Below are positions 17,132 through 25,788 of a stretch of 64,000 nt of DNA, one piece after another. Origin of the DNA: an uncultured Victivallales bacterium. GTDB lineage: Bacteria; Verrucomicrobiota; Lentisphaeria; Victivallales; UBA1829. Position numbers and translations under genes: made by a program. The notes under the pieces were generated by a model that was not told the DNA's origin, ran no database searches, and saw nothing but the letters and a program-made list of their open reading frames with translations. The DNA is taken from the NCBI GenBank assembly GCA_934644965.1, contig CAKUDG010000009.1, positions 32,329-96,328 on the forward strand, in the 5' to 3' direction. Numbering within the stretch: position 1 is the first letter of the stretch; every line of letters starts with the position of its first letter.

Positions 17132-17962
17132 ATGACGCTTTCCGAAGCCATGCGTTTTTATGAAAAGAAATGGAATCTTTCCATCAGTCTGGAACCCTTT
17201 CACCCGCTTTTCTACCGCAGGAGTTCCCCCCTGTCCCTGGCGCAGAACCAGTATCTGCATCATTCGGAATTCTGCAGGGGGATCAAGCTTTCAGGGCGTC
17301 TGAAGGAATGTTCCGCCCATAAAAGCGCCGGTTTTGCCAAAGCGCTGAAAGGGAAAAGCTTTTTCAGCACCTGCCCTTTCGGAGTCCGGGAATACTGCGT
17401 GCCGATTTTTCTCCGGGGACAGCTGGGAGGAATTCTTTATTTCAGCGGTATTCCCCTTCGGAAGGGGAAGCAGTCTTCGCCATTCTTTCAGGAAAGCATG
17501 CGGGGAATCCGCCGGGCGGAGACCTTCCTGAAAGAACTGATCGCCGCGGAAGCCGAACTGGGATGCGCCGGAGAGGATGGAAATTCCGATAAAAAACACA
17601 GAAAGGAAAGTTTCTACCGGGAAAGCGCCCTGAATTTCATTGCATCGCATTATCCGGAAAACATTGCGCTTTCAGATCTGGCCGGACGGCTCCGCGTCAA
17701 TCCGAATTATCTGGGAGGGATTCTCCGCCGTCAGACAGGAAAGACCTTCCGGGAACTCCTGACATGGAAACGCCTGGAGGAATCCAAAGTGCTGCTGAAA
17801 TTCCACCGCCATCTTTCCGTGACTGAAATCGCCTTCCTCTGCGGTTTTTCAGACGGCAATTACTTTTCCGCTGTTTTCCATCGCAAAACAGGCATTTCCC
17901 CCCTTCGTTTCCGGAAGAGCTCGGCTCTGCCTATGGAAACCAGCGCTTCCCCGGAAGAGTAG
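17132..17962 (+). CDS. AraC family regulator with PocR-like sensor domain
   Basis: A 276-residue regulator. Residues about 45-135 look like a PocR sensory domain: EFCRGIKLSG, ECSAHKSAGFAKALKG and CPFGVREYCVPIFLRGQLGGILYFSG follow the family's cysteine and glycine spacing. PocR-type domains bind small hydrocarbon derivatives, as in propanediol regulation. The C-terminal AraC domain (about 175-265) has both helix-turn-helix units. AGGAGG lies 13 bases before this ATG; a TTG 36 bases upstream is an alternative start. It is divergent from the FAD oxidoreductase. Confidence 0.88.
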   Translation: MTLSEAMRFYEKKWNLSISLEPFHPLFYRRSSPLSLAQNQYLHHSEFCRGIKLSGRLKECSAHKSAGFAKALKGKSFFSTCPFGVREYCVPIFLRGQLGGILYFSGIPLRKGKQSSPFFQESMRGIRRAETFLKELIAAEAELGCAGEDGNSDKKHRKESFYRESALNFIASHYPENIALSDLAGRLRVNPNYLGGILRRQTGKTFRELLTWKRLEESKVLLKFHRHLSVTEIAFLCGFSDGNYFSAVFHRKTGISPLRFRKSSALPMETSASPEE

Positions 17963-18009
17963 TAGAAGAACCGCATCTTTTTCTCCCCTCGGAGCGCAGA
18001 GAGGAAGAA

Positions 18010-18065
18010 TTCCCCAAGTTTTTCCCCAAGTTTTTCCCCAAGTTTTTCCCCAAGTTTTCCCCAAC
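18010..18065. repeat. 12-bp tandem repeat, about 4.5 copies
   Basis: Perfect copies of TTCCCCAAGTTT from 18010 to 18057, then a partial copy, about 50 bases after the stop codon of the PocR-AraC gene. The remainder of the 293-base gap is AT-rich and leads to the promoter region of the 67-residue protein. Confidence 0.9.
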
Positions 18066-18211
18066 ATAACGAGGGGGAAATTTTTTTGAAAAACAACTTG
18101 GAATCACGTTTTTTCTCCTTGAAATGCAAGTTTCCTGTTTCATTTTTCACTTTTTTTTCATTTTTCGGTTTGCATTTGATTTTTTCAGGACCATATTTCT
18201 ACCAAGTTTGA

Positions 18212-18226
18212 TACACACGGTGTGTA
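18212..18226. promoter_or_regulatory. Perfect palindrome, possible operator
   Basis: TACACAC and GTGTGTA are 7-base arms around a single central G, 30 bases before the start of the 67-residue protein. A regulator is not identified. Confidence 0.45.
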
Positions 18227-18255
18227 ACAGTCAACCAAACCAGGGAGAAGCGGGA

Positions 18256-18459
18256 ATGAAATTCTACAACGTCAAAAAAAGAGAAAACGTCGAAATTGAT
18301 GACAAAAAATGCACCAAGGTCGTTTACAAGAGAGAGACCAGCAAAGGCATCCAGGAACGCTATGCGGTCCGCGCGAAAGACGACGACGGAACGAATCTCA
18401 CGAAATTTATTGCAAAAGCCGCTTATGACAAACTGAAATGCCCCGTTGGCAAGGCCTGA
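18256..18459 (+). CDS. Small basic protein of unknown function
   Basis: A 67-residue protein, MKFYNVKKRENVEIDD onward, with many lysines and a conserved-looking core (KVVYKRETSKGIQERYAVRA, DDDGTNLTKFIAK). AGGGAG stands 11 bases before the ATG. The gene has its own palindrome upstream and a strong terminator downstream, so it appears to be a single-gene transcript. The composition and strand-rich pattern suggest a compact cytoplasmic protein, perhaps nucleic-acid-binding, but that is only an inference. Confidence 0.75.
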   Translation: MKFYNVKKRENVEIDDKKCTKVVYKRETSKGIQERYAVRAKDDDGTNLTKFIAKAAYDKLKCPVGKA

Positions 18460-18484
18460 ATTTTTTATCTTTTCCGCATCGCTC

Positions 18485-18518
18485 AAGATCCCGTCTGAAA
18501 AGGCGGGATCTTTTTTTT
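18485..18518 (+). terminator. Intrinsic terminator of the 67-residue protein gene
   Basis: AAGATCCCG at 18485-18493 pairs perfectly with CGGGATCTT at 18504-18512, and the run of T follows directly. Confidence 0.88.
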
Positions 18519-18766
18519 GCCGCTTCCGCAAATCTTCAAGAGCGGGAAGAAGAATTCCATTTGTTTCCTTCTGAATAAAGCAGATGGGAAAAAGTCGCTC
18601 TCTCGGATCATATTCATATAAGGGAAAAGAAAACAAAGGCAGAACAAGGAAGAAAAAGGAGAGCAAAGAAAGGGGAAAAAGGAGGGGACGGAAAACACTC
18701 CGGACATCCTCATACTGATTGATCATAGTTCTCGGTTGTATTGGAGAAGACCCCCGCAAAATGCCC

Positions 18767-20401
18767 TTACAGCAGCAGGGAACGCCGGAAGCGGCAGATG
18801 CTGCAGTCGAACGCAGCCGCTTCGCAATAGGTCCTGCAGAGATGAATCGCTCCCTGCATCGAGGCAGCTGAAGGGAAAATTCCTCTTTGGGAAGAGAAGC
18901 AGCAAGAACGCATGTCTCTGAGTGTACGGTTCATTTCCAGAGCGGGGAGCGAAAGAAAGCAGGCTTCGGAAAGTTCCAGAAGTTCTTTCTCATGCCGGAT
19001 CATGGCGGAAGCTCTGAGAGCCGGCAGAATCACGTTGGCGGCAATTTCCAGCGAACGGGCATTCCCGAGCAGTGCAGCAGGGCGTTTCATGGCGCCGGAG
19101 CGGAAGGATGTGTGAACGTCCCAGAAAGCATCATTCAGGCGAAGGGAATTGAGAAAGAGCGAACAAGAGGGAGTTTTTTCCTTTCTCTTTTCCTCCGCGG
19201 GGTTCTTTTTTTCTTTTTCCGGCTTCTCTTCGTCTCCGGAGAGGGAAGAAGGATCCGCGCCGAGAAGCACAGCAAAATGCGGAAGCGGATTTCTTCCCGG
19301 GAAACGTCTGAAAAATGCCGCGGTCATAGCGATGCGGCGTTCCAGGCTGTTCAGCGGGCGGCTGTCATTCACCCAGGGGAGCGGAGAGGAAGCCTCCCGG
19401 CGCAGACGCCACCAGTGCAGCCAGAGCTTCTTCACGATTTTTTCCGCATCTTCCGGAAGCGGAGTCAGGGAAGGATCCGGCAGCAGACCGGATTCTCCCC
19501 AGAGAAGCGCTTCAAAATGTGTTTCCAGACACTCCGGCGGATAGGCCTGCAGACGGTGCTGAAGCATCCGGAAATTCTCCCTGTTCCGCCCACCTGAACC
19601 GAGAAAAGAAAGAAAAGCGCCCAGAAAGGCGTTTCCTGAGCCCGAACGGAGCATCTCCAGAAGGATCCGTTCCGATTTTCTTCTCATGCGTTCGAGTCCG
19701 GCATTTTCCAGGAAATGGACCAGAGCCTCTGCTGGAAGGGATCCGAAGAATGGAGCACATGCGCCGCGGGAAGCGGAAGAACGACGTTGCGCGGGCTCCG
19801 CCACAGGGAGGAGTTTTCTTTTCTTCTTTTTCCGTTTCCGTTCTTCCGCGCCCCCGGAGGAAACGGGGGAAGAGAAAAAGGCGTCGGGTGAAGTGGCGGC
19901 GGCAGCGGCGACAGAGAAGGTCTTTCCCGGAGCAGAAGAAGAAATCCCGGGATGGAAGGAAGGCGCCTTCCCCCGCGGAAGGAGGCAGACGGGAATTCCA
20001 CGCAGGGCAAAGGAATCGCGGAGGGATTTCTGCAGAATCTCCGGGAAATCATCGTTTTCCACAACGCGCAGAACGACATTTTTGTATACGGGTTCCTTTG
20101 CCGCATAAGCGATCCGGATCCAGTCGCTTGTTCCCGGGCGCAGCGCCACGTCCCCGATGCGGGTTTCTCCGGAGGAACTGAAGCGGATTCTTGCGTTCAG
20201 GAAATCCGGTTCCGCTCCATGGTTCCAGACGCCCGGGGAAAGGATTTCGACTGTTCCCCCTGCAATCAGCGGTAGGAAGGCGGGAAGATCAAGACGCATC
20301 CAGGAACTCTGCATGCGCAGGAGTTGAAGAGTCTCTTCCGGAAAGGAGGCCTCCTCTCCGAATCCGGAGGAAAGCGGAGAATTCTGATAATCCGTTTGCA
20401 T
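18767..20401 (-). CDS. DUF2851 family protein
   Basis: A 544-residue protein. The N-terminal third carries the DUF2851 signature: GVWNHGAEPDFLNARI, then GDVALRPGTSDWIRIAY and EPVYKNVVLRVVENDD. The extreme C-terminus has the cysteine group CRTYCEAAAFDCSICRF seen in that family, possibly a metal site. Residues about 185-215 are a low-complexity serine/lysine-rich insert. The family is widespread in Bacteroidetes and PVC bacteria and has no known function. It is divergent from the HtrA protease, with only about 70 bases between the starts. The start has a weak ribosome-binding site (GACGGA). Confidence 0.82.
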   Translation of the reverse strand: MQTDYQNSPLSSGFGEEASFPEETLQLLRMQSSWMRLDLPAFLPLIAGGTVEILSPGVWNHGAEPDFLNARIRFSSSGETRIGDVALRPGTSDWIRIAYAAKEPVYKNVVLRVVENDDFPEILQKSLRDSFALRGIPVCLLPRGKAPSFHPGISSSAPGKTFSVAAAAATSPDAFFSSPVSSGGAEERKRKKKKRKLLPVAEPAQRRSSASRGACAPFFGSLPAEALVHFLENAGLERMRRKSERILLEMLRSGSGNAFLGAFLSFLGSGGRNRENFRMLQHRLQAYPPECLETHFEALLWGESGLLPDPSLTPLPEDAEKIVKKLWLHWWRLRREASSPLPWVNDSRPLNSLERRIAMTAAFFRRFPGRNPLPHFAVLLGADPSSLSGDEEKPEKEKKNPAEEKRKEKTPSCSLFLNSLRLNDAFWDVHTSFRSGAMKRPAALLGNARSLEIAANVILPALRASAMIRHEKELLELSEACFLSLPALEMNRTLRDMRSCCFSSQRGIFPSAASMQGAIHLCRTYCEAAAFDCSICRFRRSLLL

Positions 20402-20470
20402 TTTTCCGTCATTTCGGTTATTGTAGAGCGTTCTATTCTGTACTGTATGATTTTCCAGGAAAATATGACA

Positions 20471-21916
20471 ATGCTTTCTTCTTTTTCAAGGACATTTCTT
20501 CCCTGTATTGTGGGAATTCTCTTTGCCGCGGCGGGGCTGGCGTTTTTTCTGGCATCGGAATGCGGTTCCGGGGAGAAAGGCAAAGAGAAAGCGTCCTCCC
20601 GGGAAAGCGCCGTGGTGTCGATTCTCCGGGAAGCGATGCCGTCAGTTGTGAACATCAGCACGAAACGGATCATCAGGGAAAGCACTGGAGAAAACGCTTT
20701 TCCTTTTTCTCCGCTGCCTTCGGGGAGAGTGGCAGACAGCGCTTCCGCGCCCGGACGGGAGTCTTATTCCCTGGGAAGCGGATCGGTGATTGACAGTTCG
20801 GGTCTGATTCTCACCACGGCACACGTCATACACCGGGCGTCTGAAATCGACATCACCCTGAGCAACGGGCAGGTCTATCAGGCACAGACTCTTGCGGCCG
20901 ACAACCAGAACGACATTGCGCTTCTGCGTCTGCTCAATCCCCCCGCGACTCTCATCCCGATCCGGATCGCGCAGGTCAACGATCTTCTGATCGGGGAAAC
21001 CGTCATAGCCGTCGGGAACCCGTTCGGGCTGGACAGTTCGGTGACGGTGGGCATTCTCAGCGCCACGCACCGGAAATTCACCTACCGGGGGAAAACTCTC
21101 TTTTCCGACATCCTCCAGACCGACGCAGGCGTTTACCCCGGCAACAGCGGAGGCCCCCTGATCAATATGGATGGAGACATGATCGGGATGAACATGTCCT
21201 CCTTCAAAGACGCGCCGCGCATCGGATTCGCCATTCCGCTTCTGCGTATTGAAAACACGCTTGCGGGATGGATGATTCCGGAAAAACTGCATTCGCTGTC
21301 TCTGGGCATTCTGCCTCAGGTCCGGGTTTCGGTGGAGGGGCAGAAACCTGAAATATTCATTGCGGAGGTGCTGGAGGGGAGTCCGGCATCCCGCGCGGGA
21401 ATCACTCCGGGAAGCGTGCTGGAGGAATTCAACGGAGCGGACTGCAAGTCGCTGCCCGGACTCTGCCGCCAGCTGACGAAGCTCAAAGCGGAGGAGACCG
21501 TCACCCTTCGCCTGCGGGGAAAGAATACTGTATTCCGACTCAAACTCGAACCGCTCCGTCATCCGGACGGTCTTGAACTGGCGGAAAAGAAACTTCATCT
21601 GAGCCTGCGTCTTCTGACCCCGCAGCTTGCGGAACTGTTGCACTTCCCCTTCCATTCGGGCGTCATTCTGGACGATCTGCCCGGCAATTCCGGACTGCCT
21701 CTGCGCAGAGGAGACATGCTCGTCTCACTCAACGCTCACAGAATCAACTCCCCGACCGACCTTGCACAGGCGCTCGAAAAGACCTCCCCGGGTGAGCGGA
21801 TTCAGGCGGAATTCATCTCCTTTTCCTCCGCGGCCGGAAATCCGGTGCCGCAGAGGAAGAACAACGGAGGGGGTGTTTTCCTGATCAAACGCCGTGTCAT
21901 CCTTACAGTCCGATAA
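20471..21916 (+). CDS. HtrA/DegP-like serine protease with two PDZ domains
   Basis: A 481-residue envelope protease. After an N-terminal hydrophobic segment (residues 8-28) comes a trypsin-like domain with catalytic H118 (LTTAHVIH), D148 (NQNDIALL) and S226 (YPGNSGGPL). Two C-terminal PDZ domains follow at about 285-370 (LEGSPASRAGITPGSVL) and 390-460 (LRRGDMLVSLNAHRIN). Such proteases degrade or refold misfolded envelope proteins. AGGA lies 10 bases before the ATG at 20471; ATGs at 20465 and 20447 are alternatives. A cysteine near residue 31 could be lipidated, but the lipobox is poor. Confidence 0.93.
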   Translation: MLSSFSRTFLPCIVGILFAAAGLAFFLASECGSGEKGKEKASSRESAVVSILREAMPSVVNISTKRIIRESTGENAFPFSPLPSGRVADSASAPGRESYSLGSGSVIDSSGLILTTAHVIHRASEIDITLSNGQVYQAQTLAADNQNDIALLRLLNPPATLIPIRIAQVNDLLIGETVIAVGNPFGLDSSVTVGILSATHRKFTYRGKTLFSDILQTDAGVYPGNSGGPLINMDGDMIGMNMSSFKDAPRIGFAIPLLRIENTLAGWMIPEKLHSLSLGILPQVRVSVEGQKPEIFIAEVLEGSPASRAGITPGSVLEEFNGADCKSLPGLCRQLTKLKAEETVTLRLRGKNTVFRLKLEPLRHPDGLELAEKKLHLSLRLLTPQLAELLHFPFHSGVILDDLPGNSGLPLRRGDMLVSLNAHRINSPTDLAQALEKTSPGERIQAEFISFSSAAGNPVPQRKNNGGGVFLIKRRVILTVR

Positions 21917-22110
21917 GGCTTTCGATTGTTCCGCCTCCTGTTTCCCCCTTTCTTCCATCACGTATGGAGCGATATGCCGTCCCTCCCCTTCCCTTCCCCT
22001 TTCTTCCCGTCGGGGCGGGGAACTCTTTTTCACGAGACGCTAACGCATATTTTTTTTCTCTTTTCCGCCACCCCGCCATATGCGGGATCCTGCAGCTGAA
22101 GCCGAGAGAT

Positions 22111-22932
22111 TCAATGGAGTGAACGGCGGTAGGAACGACAAATTTCGGAAGGCGTTTTCCCGCAGCTGTGCATCAGAAACGCATTCAGATGCGTCACATG
22201 GCGCATGCCCACTTCATAGGCAATCTCCTTCAGGCTCATGGAACTGTAAGCGATGAGATGCAGAATCAGGTGCAGGCGTCTTCTGCTCCGGTATTCCCCA
22301 GGGGTAATTCCATACCGGATCCGGAAAGCGCGCCGCAGATAGTCCCGGCTGTATCCGGAGCGGCGGCAGAGTTCCGAAAGAGGATATTCCCATTTTGCAT
22401 CTTCGTCTATCAGGCGGCGGAGAGATTCGGCAGGACCGTTTTCGTCGGAAAACTCAGTTTTCAGGAAGGCGGGGAAGAGTGAAGCCAGCAGGAAATTCGC
22501 TCTCAACAATTCCTGCGGAAGAGCCGAGCGGTAAGCGGATGTGATTTCCGAAAAAGTTCGGCGGAGCAGAGGCACTTCCATGGAGGAGACAAAAACCCTG
22601 TCCGGAAGGGGGCGGATGATTCTGCCGTCTTCCTCCGCCAGAAAGAGGCAATGTCCCTCTGGATCGTATTGGAGTTCGGGGCAGTCCATCATGACCACCC
22701 AGTTTTCCCGGTCGTCTCCGTATTCAAAGTCAGTCGTCATCCCGGGATACCCGAGCGAGAGGTAAGGTCCGGTTTCCGGTCCGGTCGTATGGCGGAGCCG
22801 GCCGTCCGGCCAGTAGTTCGCGGACCAGACAGCGCCGCGGATGTAGAAAGCAAGCCAGCGGCAGGGGATGATCTGCCGATGCTTTTCCTTCCGGCGGTAG
22901 ACGCCGGAACCTCTGACCTGTGGAAGAAGCAT
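22111..22932 (-). CDS. AraC family transcriptional regulator
   Basis: A 273-residue protein with an N-terminal AraC-type sensing half and a C-terminal double helix-turn-helix domain (about 172-270; YPLSELCRRSGYSRDYLRRA and MSLKEIAYEVGMRHVTHLNA). It is divergent from the Gfo/Idh/MocA oxidoreductase at 23105, separated by about 170 bases, and is its likely regulator. The inducer is unknown. Confidence 0.9.
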   Translation of the reverse strand: MLLPQVRGSGVYRRKEKHRQIIPCRWLAFYIRGAVWSANYWPDGRLRHTTGPETGPYLSLGYPGMTTDFEYGDDRENWVVMMDCPELQYDPEGHCLFLAEEDGRIIRPLPDRVFVSSMEVPLLRRTFSEITSAYRSALPQELLRANFLLASLFPAFLKTEFSDENGPAESLRRLIDEDAKWEYPLSELCRRSGYSRDYLRRAFRIRYGITPGEYRSRRRLHLILHLIAYSSMSLKEIAYEVGMRHVTHLNAFLMHSCGKTPSEICRSYRRSLH

Positions 22933-23104
22933 GAGACGGAGAAATGTCGCAAATATGTAATTTTTCTGCCTGATCTGTAAAAGCTGTTTTTGAATTTACC
23001 GCGCAATATCCTTTTTTTCAAGTTACAGTAAAGACAGACATCCTGGATTTGCGGATGTCTGCAAATGCAGAAATATAAAAAACAGGAAAAAAGGAGATGG
23101 TTTC

Positions 23105-24328
23105 ATGGGTATCAGACTGGGTCTTGTCGGGCTGGGGAGTTTCGGGAGCGCGTTCGCGCCTCTTTTCAGCGCCCATCCACTGGTGGACGGAGTCGTTCTC
23201 TGCGATGCGGAGGCATCCAAACTTGAAAGATGGACTCAGGCAGAGGGAATCCGGAAGAAACTGCTTCCCGGCGGTGCCTGTCTTTCCTTTGATGAGATCT
23301 GTGCGCGGCAGGATCTGGATGCGCTTGCCATCATCACCCAGCCCTGGCTGCATGCTCCGCAGTGCATTCAGGCCATGGAATCCGGCAAACACGTTTATTC
23401 CGCTGTTCCCGTGACCTGTCTGCCGGACGACTCGGAAATTCTCGACTGGTGCGGAAAAATCATCGACTGCAGCCTCCGCACCGGGCAACATTACATGCTG
23501 GGAGAAACCACCATCTACCGTCCCCAGACCATGTTCTGCCGGAGGAAGGCCTCTCTCGGCGAATTCGGGGATTTTGTCTTCGCCGAAGCCGAATACGCCC
23601 ATGACGTAGACTGTTTCAGCTGCTCGCTCCGGAACGTCCTCCTGTCCCGGAGCACCGGAGTCATCGGGAAACAGCGCGAAGGTATCATGCAGCGCTACTA
23701 TGCGCGCGGGCTGAAACATTCGCCCATGGCTTATCCGACTCATTCCGTTTCAGGACCCGTCAGCGTCATGAAATCCCGACCCGTCGAATGCACGGCCTAT
23801 GGATACAGGAACTCGAACGGGGACGAATATTTCAGGCATTTCGATTTTTCCAACGTCGTGGCGTTCTTCCGGATGGAAAACGGCGCCTCCCTGCGCGTCG
23901 CCGAAATGCGTGAAATCTCCCCCAACATCGGCTGCATGGATGAGGATTTCCGGATCTTCGGCACCCGCGGAAGCTATTCATACCGGAAATGGTGCGATAA
24001 CGGGAGAACCGTCCCCGACGGAAAACCGAAGGAAAATTGCTGTACCGAACTCACTGAAAGCGAAATGCGCGATCCCCTCCCGCATGAAGTCGCCGAAGCC
24101 TTCAAAAAAGCTCTCGGACAGACCGGAAGCGACTTCGTCCCCGCCGGACACGGCGGATCCCATCCCTATCTCGTCCATGAATTCGTCTCCGCCGTTTCGG
24201 AAAACCGGACGCCCGAAATCAGCGCATGGGATGCGGCTCTTTACATGGCAATGGGTGTGGCGGCACATCAATCCGCTCTGAAGGACGGAGAGAAAGTCAA
24301 GGTCTTTGATTTCGGCCGGAAACCCTGA
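23105..24328 (+). CDS. Gfo/Idh/MocA family oxidoreductase
   Basis: A 407-residue NAD(P)-dependent oxidoreductase. The N-terminal Rossmann fold begins IRLGLVGLGSFGSAFAPLF. The strand-loop AIITQPWLHAPQCIQAMESG and the following GKHVYSAVPV correspond to the family EKP region, where the usual lysine is replaced. The C-terminal substrate domain follows from about residue 140 (GQHYMLGETTIYRP). Family members act on sugars, inositols or their derivatives; this one lies beside an AraC regulator, which suggests sugar catabolism. AAGGAG stands 8 bases before the start. Confidence 0.92.
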   Translation: MGIRLGLVGLGSFGSAFAPLFSAHPLVDGVVLCDAEASKLERWTQAEGIRKKLLPGGACLSFDEICARQDLDALAIITQPWLHAPQCIQAMESGKHVYSAVPVTCLPDDSEILDWCGKIIDCSLRTGQHYMLGETTIYRPQTMFCRRKASLGEFGDFVFAEAEYAHDVDCFSCSLRNVLLSRSTGVIGKQREGIMQRYYARGLKHSPMAYPTHSVSGPVSVMKSRPVECTAYGYRNSNGDEYFRHFDFSNVVAFFRMENGASLRVAEMREISPNIGCMDEDFRIFGTRGSYSYRKWCDNGRTVPDGKPKENCCTELTESEMRDPLPHEVAEAFKKALGQTGSDFVPAGHGGSHPYLVHEFVSAVSENRTPEISAWDAALYMAMGVAAHQSALKDGEKVKVFDFGRKP

Positions 24329-24367
24329 GAGCCCTTCCGGGGCCGATACGCTCCAACGGGAAGTGCC

Positions 24368-24409
24368 ATGTGTCCGAACATTGAACGCCCCTTCACCGTT
24401 CGGACGCAT
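24368..24409 (+). promoter_or_regulatory. Long inverted repeat in the leader of the DMT transporter gene
   Basis: ATGTGTCCGAAC at 24368-24379 pairs with GTTCGGACGCAT at 24398-24409 (12 pairs, one of them G-U) around an 18-base loop. There is no T run, so it is not a typical terminator. It lies between the oxidoreductase gene and the transporter gene. Confidence 0.4.
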
Positions 24410-24533
24410 GGAGCCGCCCCTCCCGCGGCTTCCTCCTCCCCCGAATCCATCCTTTTCCATTTTGCCTTCATTTCTTTCATTCCCGTCCCGTACCATCTCA
24501 AATTCCATCCCTTGATCTGCGAGCCATTCTTCC

Positions 24534-25466
24534 ATGTTCTTCGGACTTCTTTTTTCTCTTCTTACGGGAACTGTCTGGATCTTCACAGGCATCTTTTTCC
24601 ACACGGTTGCAAAACGGGGCCTGAGCATTTTCAACATCTGCATCGTGACAAATTTCTGCGCTTTTCTTCTGGCCTCTCTTCTCCTGACAAAAACCGGCTC
24701 TTTTTTCAAAGGAAGCCTCCCTCTTCCCGGATTCGGCTATGTGCTTTTCGTCCTGGGAGCCGGCTTTCTCAATATGAGCGGATCGCTTTTTCTTCAGCGC
24801 GCCATGGCATGCGGGAAATCGGGAACGGCGTGGGCTCTGGGACAGTCGGCTCTGATTGTGCCCTTTCTCAGTCTCTCGCTGATCTTCGGGGAAACGCCCG
24901 GCCTCTGGAAAAGCCTCGGGATCTTCTGCGTCGTCATGGGAATGCTTCTGCTCGGACGGAGAACTCCGGAAGAAAAAGCGCATTCGGGCTCTCCTCCTCC
25001 GGAAAAGGCAGAAAACGGGATTTTCCTGGCTCTCGCGGCTTTCTGCCTGCTCGGGATCGCCCAGAGCATGACCGCCGCCACCGGACACCTCAGCTATACG
25101 GATCCGGGAAATCTCCGCCCGCTGCTGACTCTCGGCGGAAGTTTCACAGCGCTTCTCTCCGGGAAAATCCTGCTCAGGGACAAAGGATTTTCCATGTCAC
25201 GTCTCTCCTGGCTTCTGGTTTTTCTGATGTCTTTCTCCAATCTCCTGGCTCTTTCGCTTCAGTTCCTCGCCATTGATGCACTGGCAGGATGCGGCGCAGG
25301 AGCCTTGTTCTTCCCAGCCGCAGTCGGAAGCTGCATCGCGGGATACAGTTTGTATTCCGTCCTTTTCCTGAAGGAAAAAAACTGTCGGATCCTCCTCTGC
25401 GGGACCGGGGTCATCCTGTCGGGCATTTTCTGCTTCATCCTCTCGGCGGCGGAAAAGTCGTCCTGA
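24534..25466 (+). CDS. EamA/DMT-type inner-membrane transporter
   Basis: A 310-residue, very hydrophobic protein with about ten membrane segments in two halves, the arrangement of drug/metabolite transporters. The first half begins FFGLLFSLLTGTVWIFTGIF; a charged loop around residues 145-165 (RRTPEEKAHSGSPPPEKAEN) separates the halves. Conserved glycine-rich segments (GQSALIVPFLSLSLIFGE) resemble the EamA repeats. The substrate is unknown. It follows the Gfo/Idh/MocA gene in the same direction by about 200 bases, so it could handle the same compound. Confidence 0.8.
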   Translation: MFFGLLFSLLTGTVWIFTGIFFHTVAKRGLSIFNICIVTNFCAFLLASLLLTKTGSFFKGSLPLPGFGYVLFVLGAGFLNMSGSLFLQRAMACGKSGTAWALGQSALIVPFLSLSLIFGETPGLWKSLGIFCVVMGMLLLGRRTPEEKAHSGSPPPEKAENGIFLALAAFCLLGIAQSMTAATGHLSYTDPGNLRPLLTLGGSFTALLSGKILLRDKGFSMSRLSWLLVFLMSFSNLLALSLQFLAIDALAGCGAGALFFPAAVGSCIAGYSLYSVLFLKEKNCRILLCGTGVILSGIFCFILSAAEKSS

Positions 25467-25788
25467 CGCGGAAAAAGAGAAACGGGACAGAAAAAAGCGT
25501 TTTCATCTTCCCTCAGATGTATCCTCAGAAACGAAGATGGCGAAAATAAATGTCTGAAGACATCAGAAGGAAAGGCCGCAGGAAGCCCCTCCCCCCTCTC
25601 TCTCCCTTGCCTTCCCTTCTTCCCGGGGGATGATGCAGAAGAGAATACTATCCGGCTTCTTCTTTTCCTTTCTTCCGCATTCAGCAGAAAAGCAGAAAGG
25701 AAGAGGGGGGAATATCCCCCCTTTTTTCTCTCCCCCTCCACTCTTCTTGTCCGCGTTTCATCGAGCGCGTTCCATCGAGCGCGTTCCA
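25467..25788. other. Intergenic gap between convergent genes
   Basis: The 322 bases between the transporter and helicase stop codons contain no convincing gene. A loose hairpin (TTTTCATCTTC near 25499 with GAAGATGGCGAAAA near 25533) could end transcription. Near the right end a 14-base phrase like GCGTTCCATCGAGC occurs three times. Confidence 0.6.

Noticed and set aside
4208..18065. CRISPR-like arrays
   Set aside because: The tandem repeats have no spacers and no cas genes are nearby.
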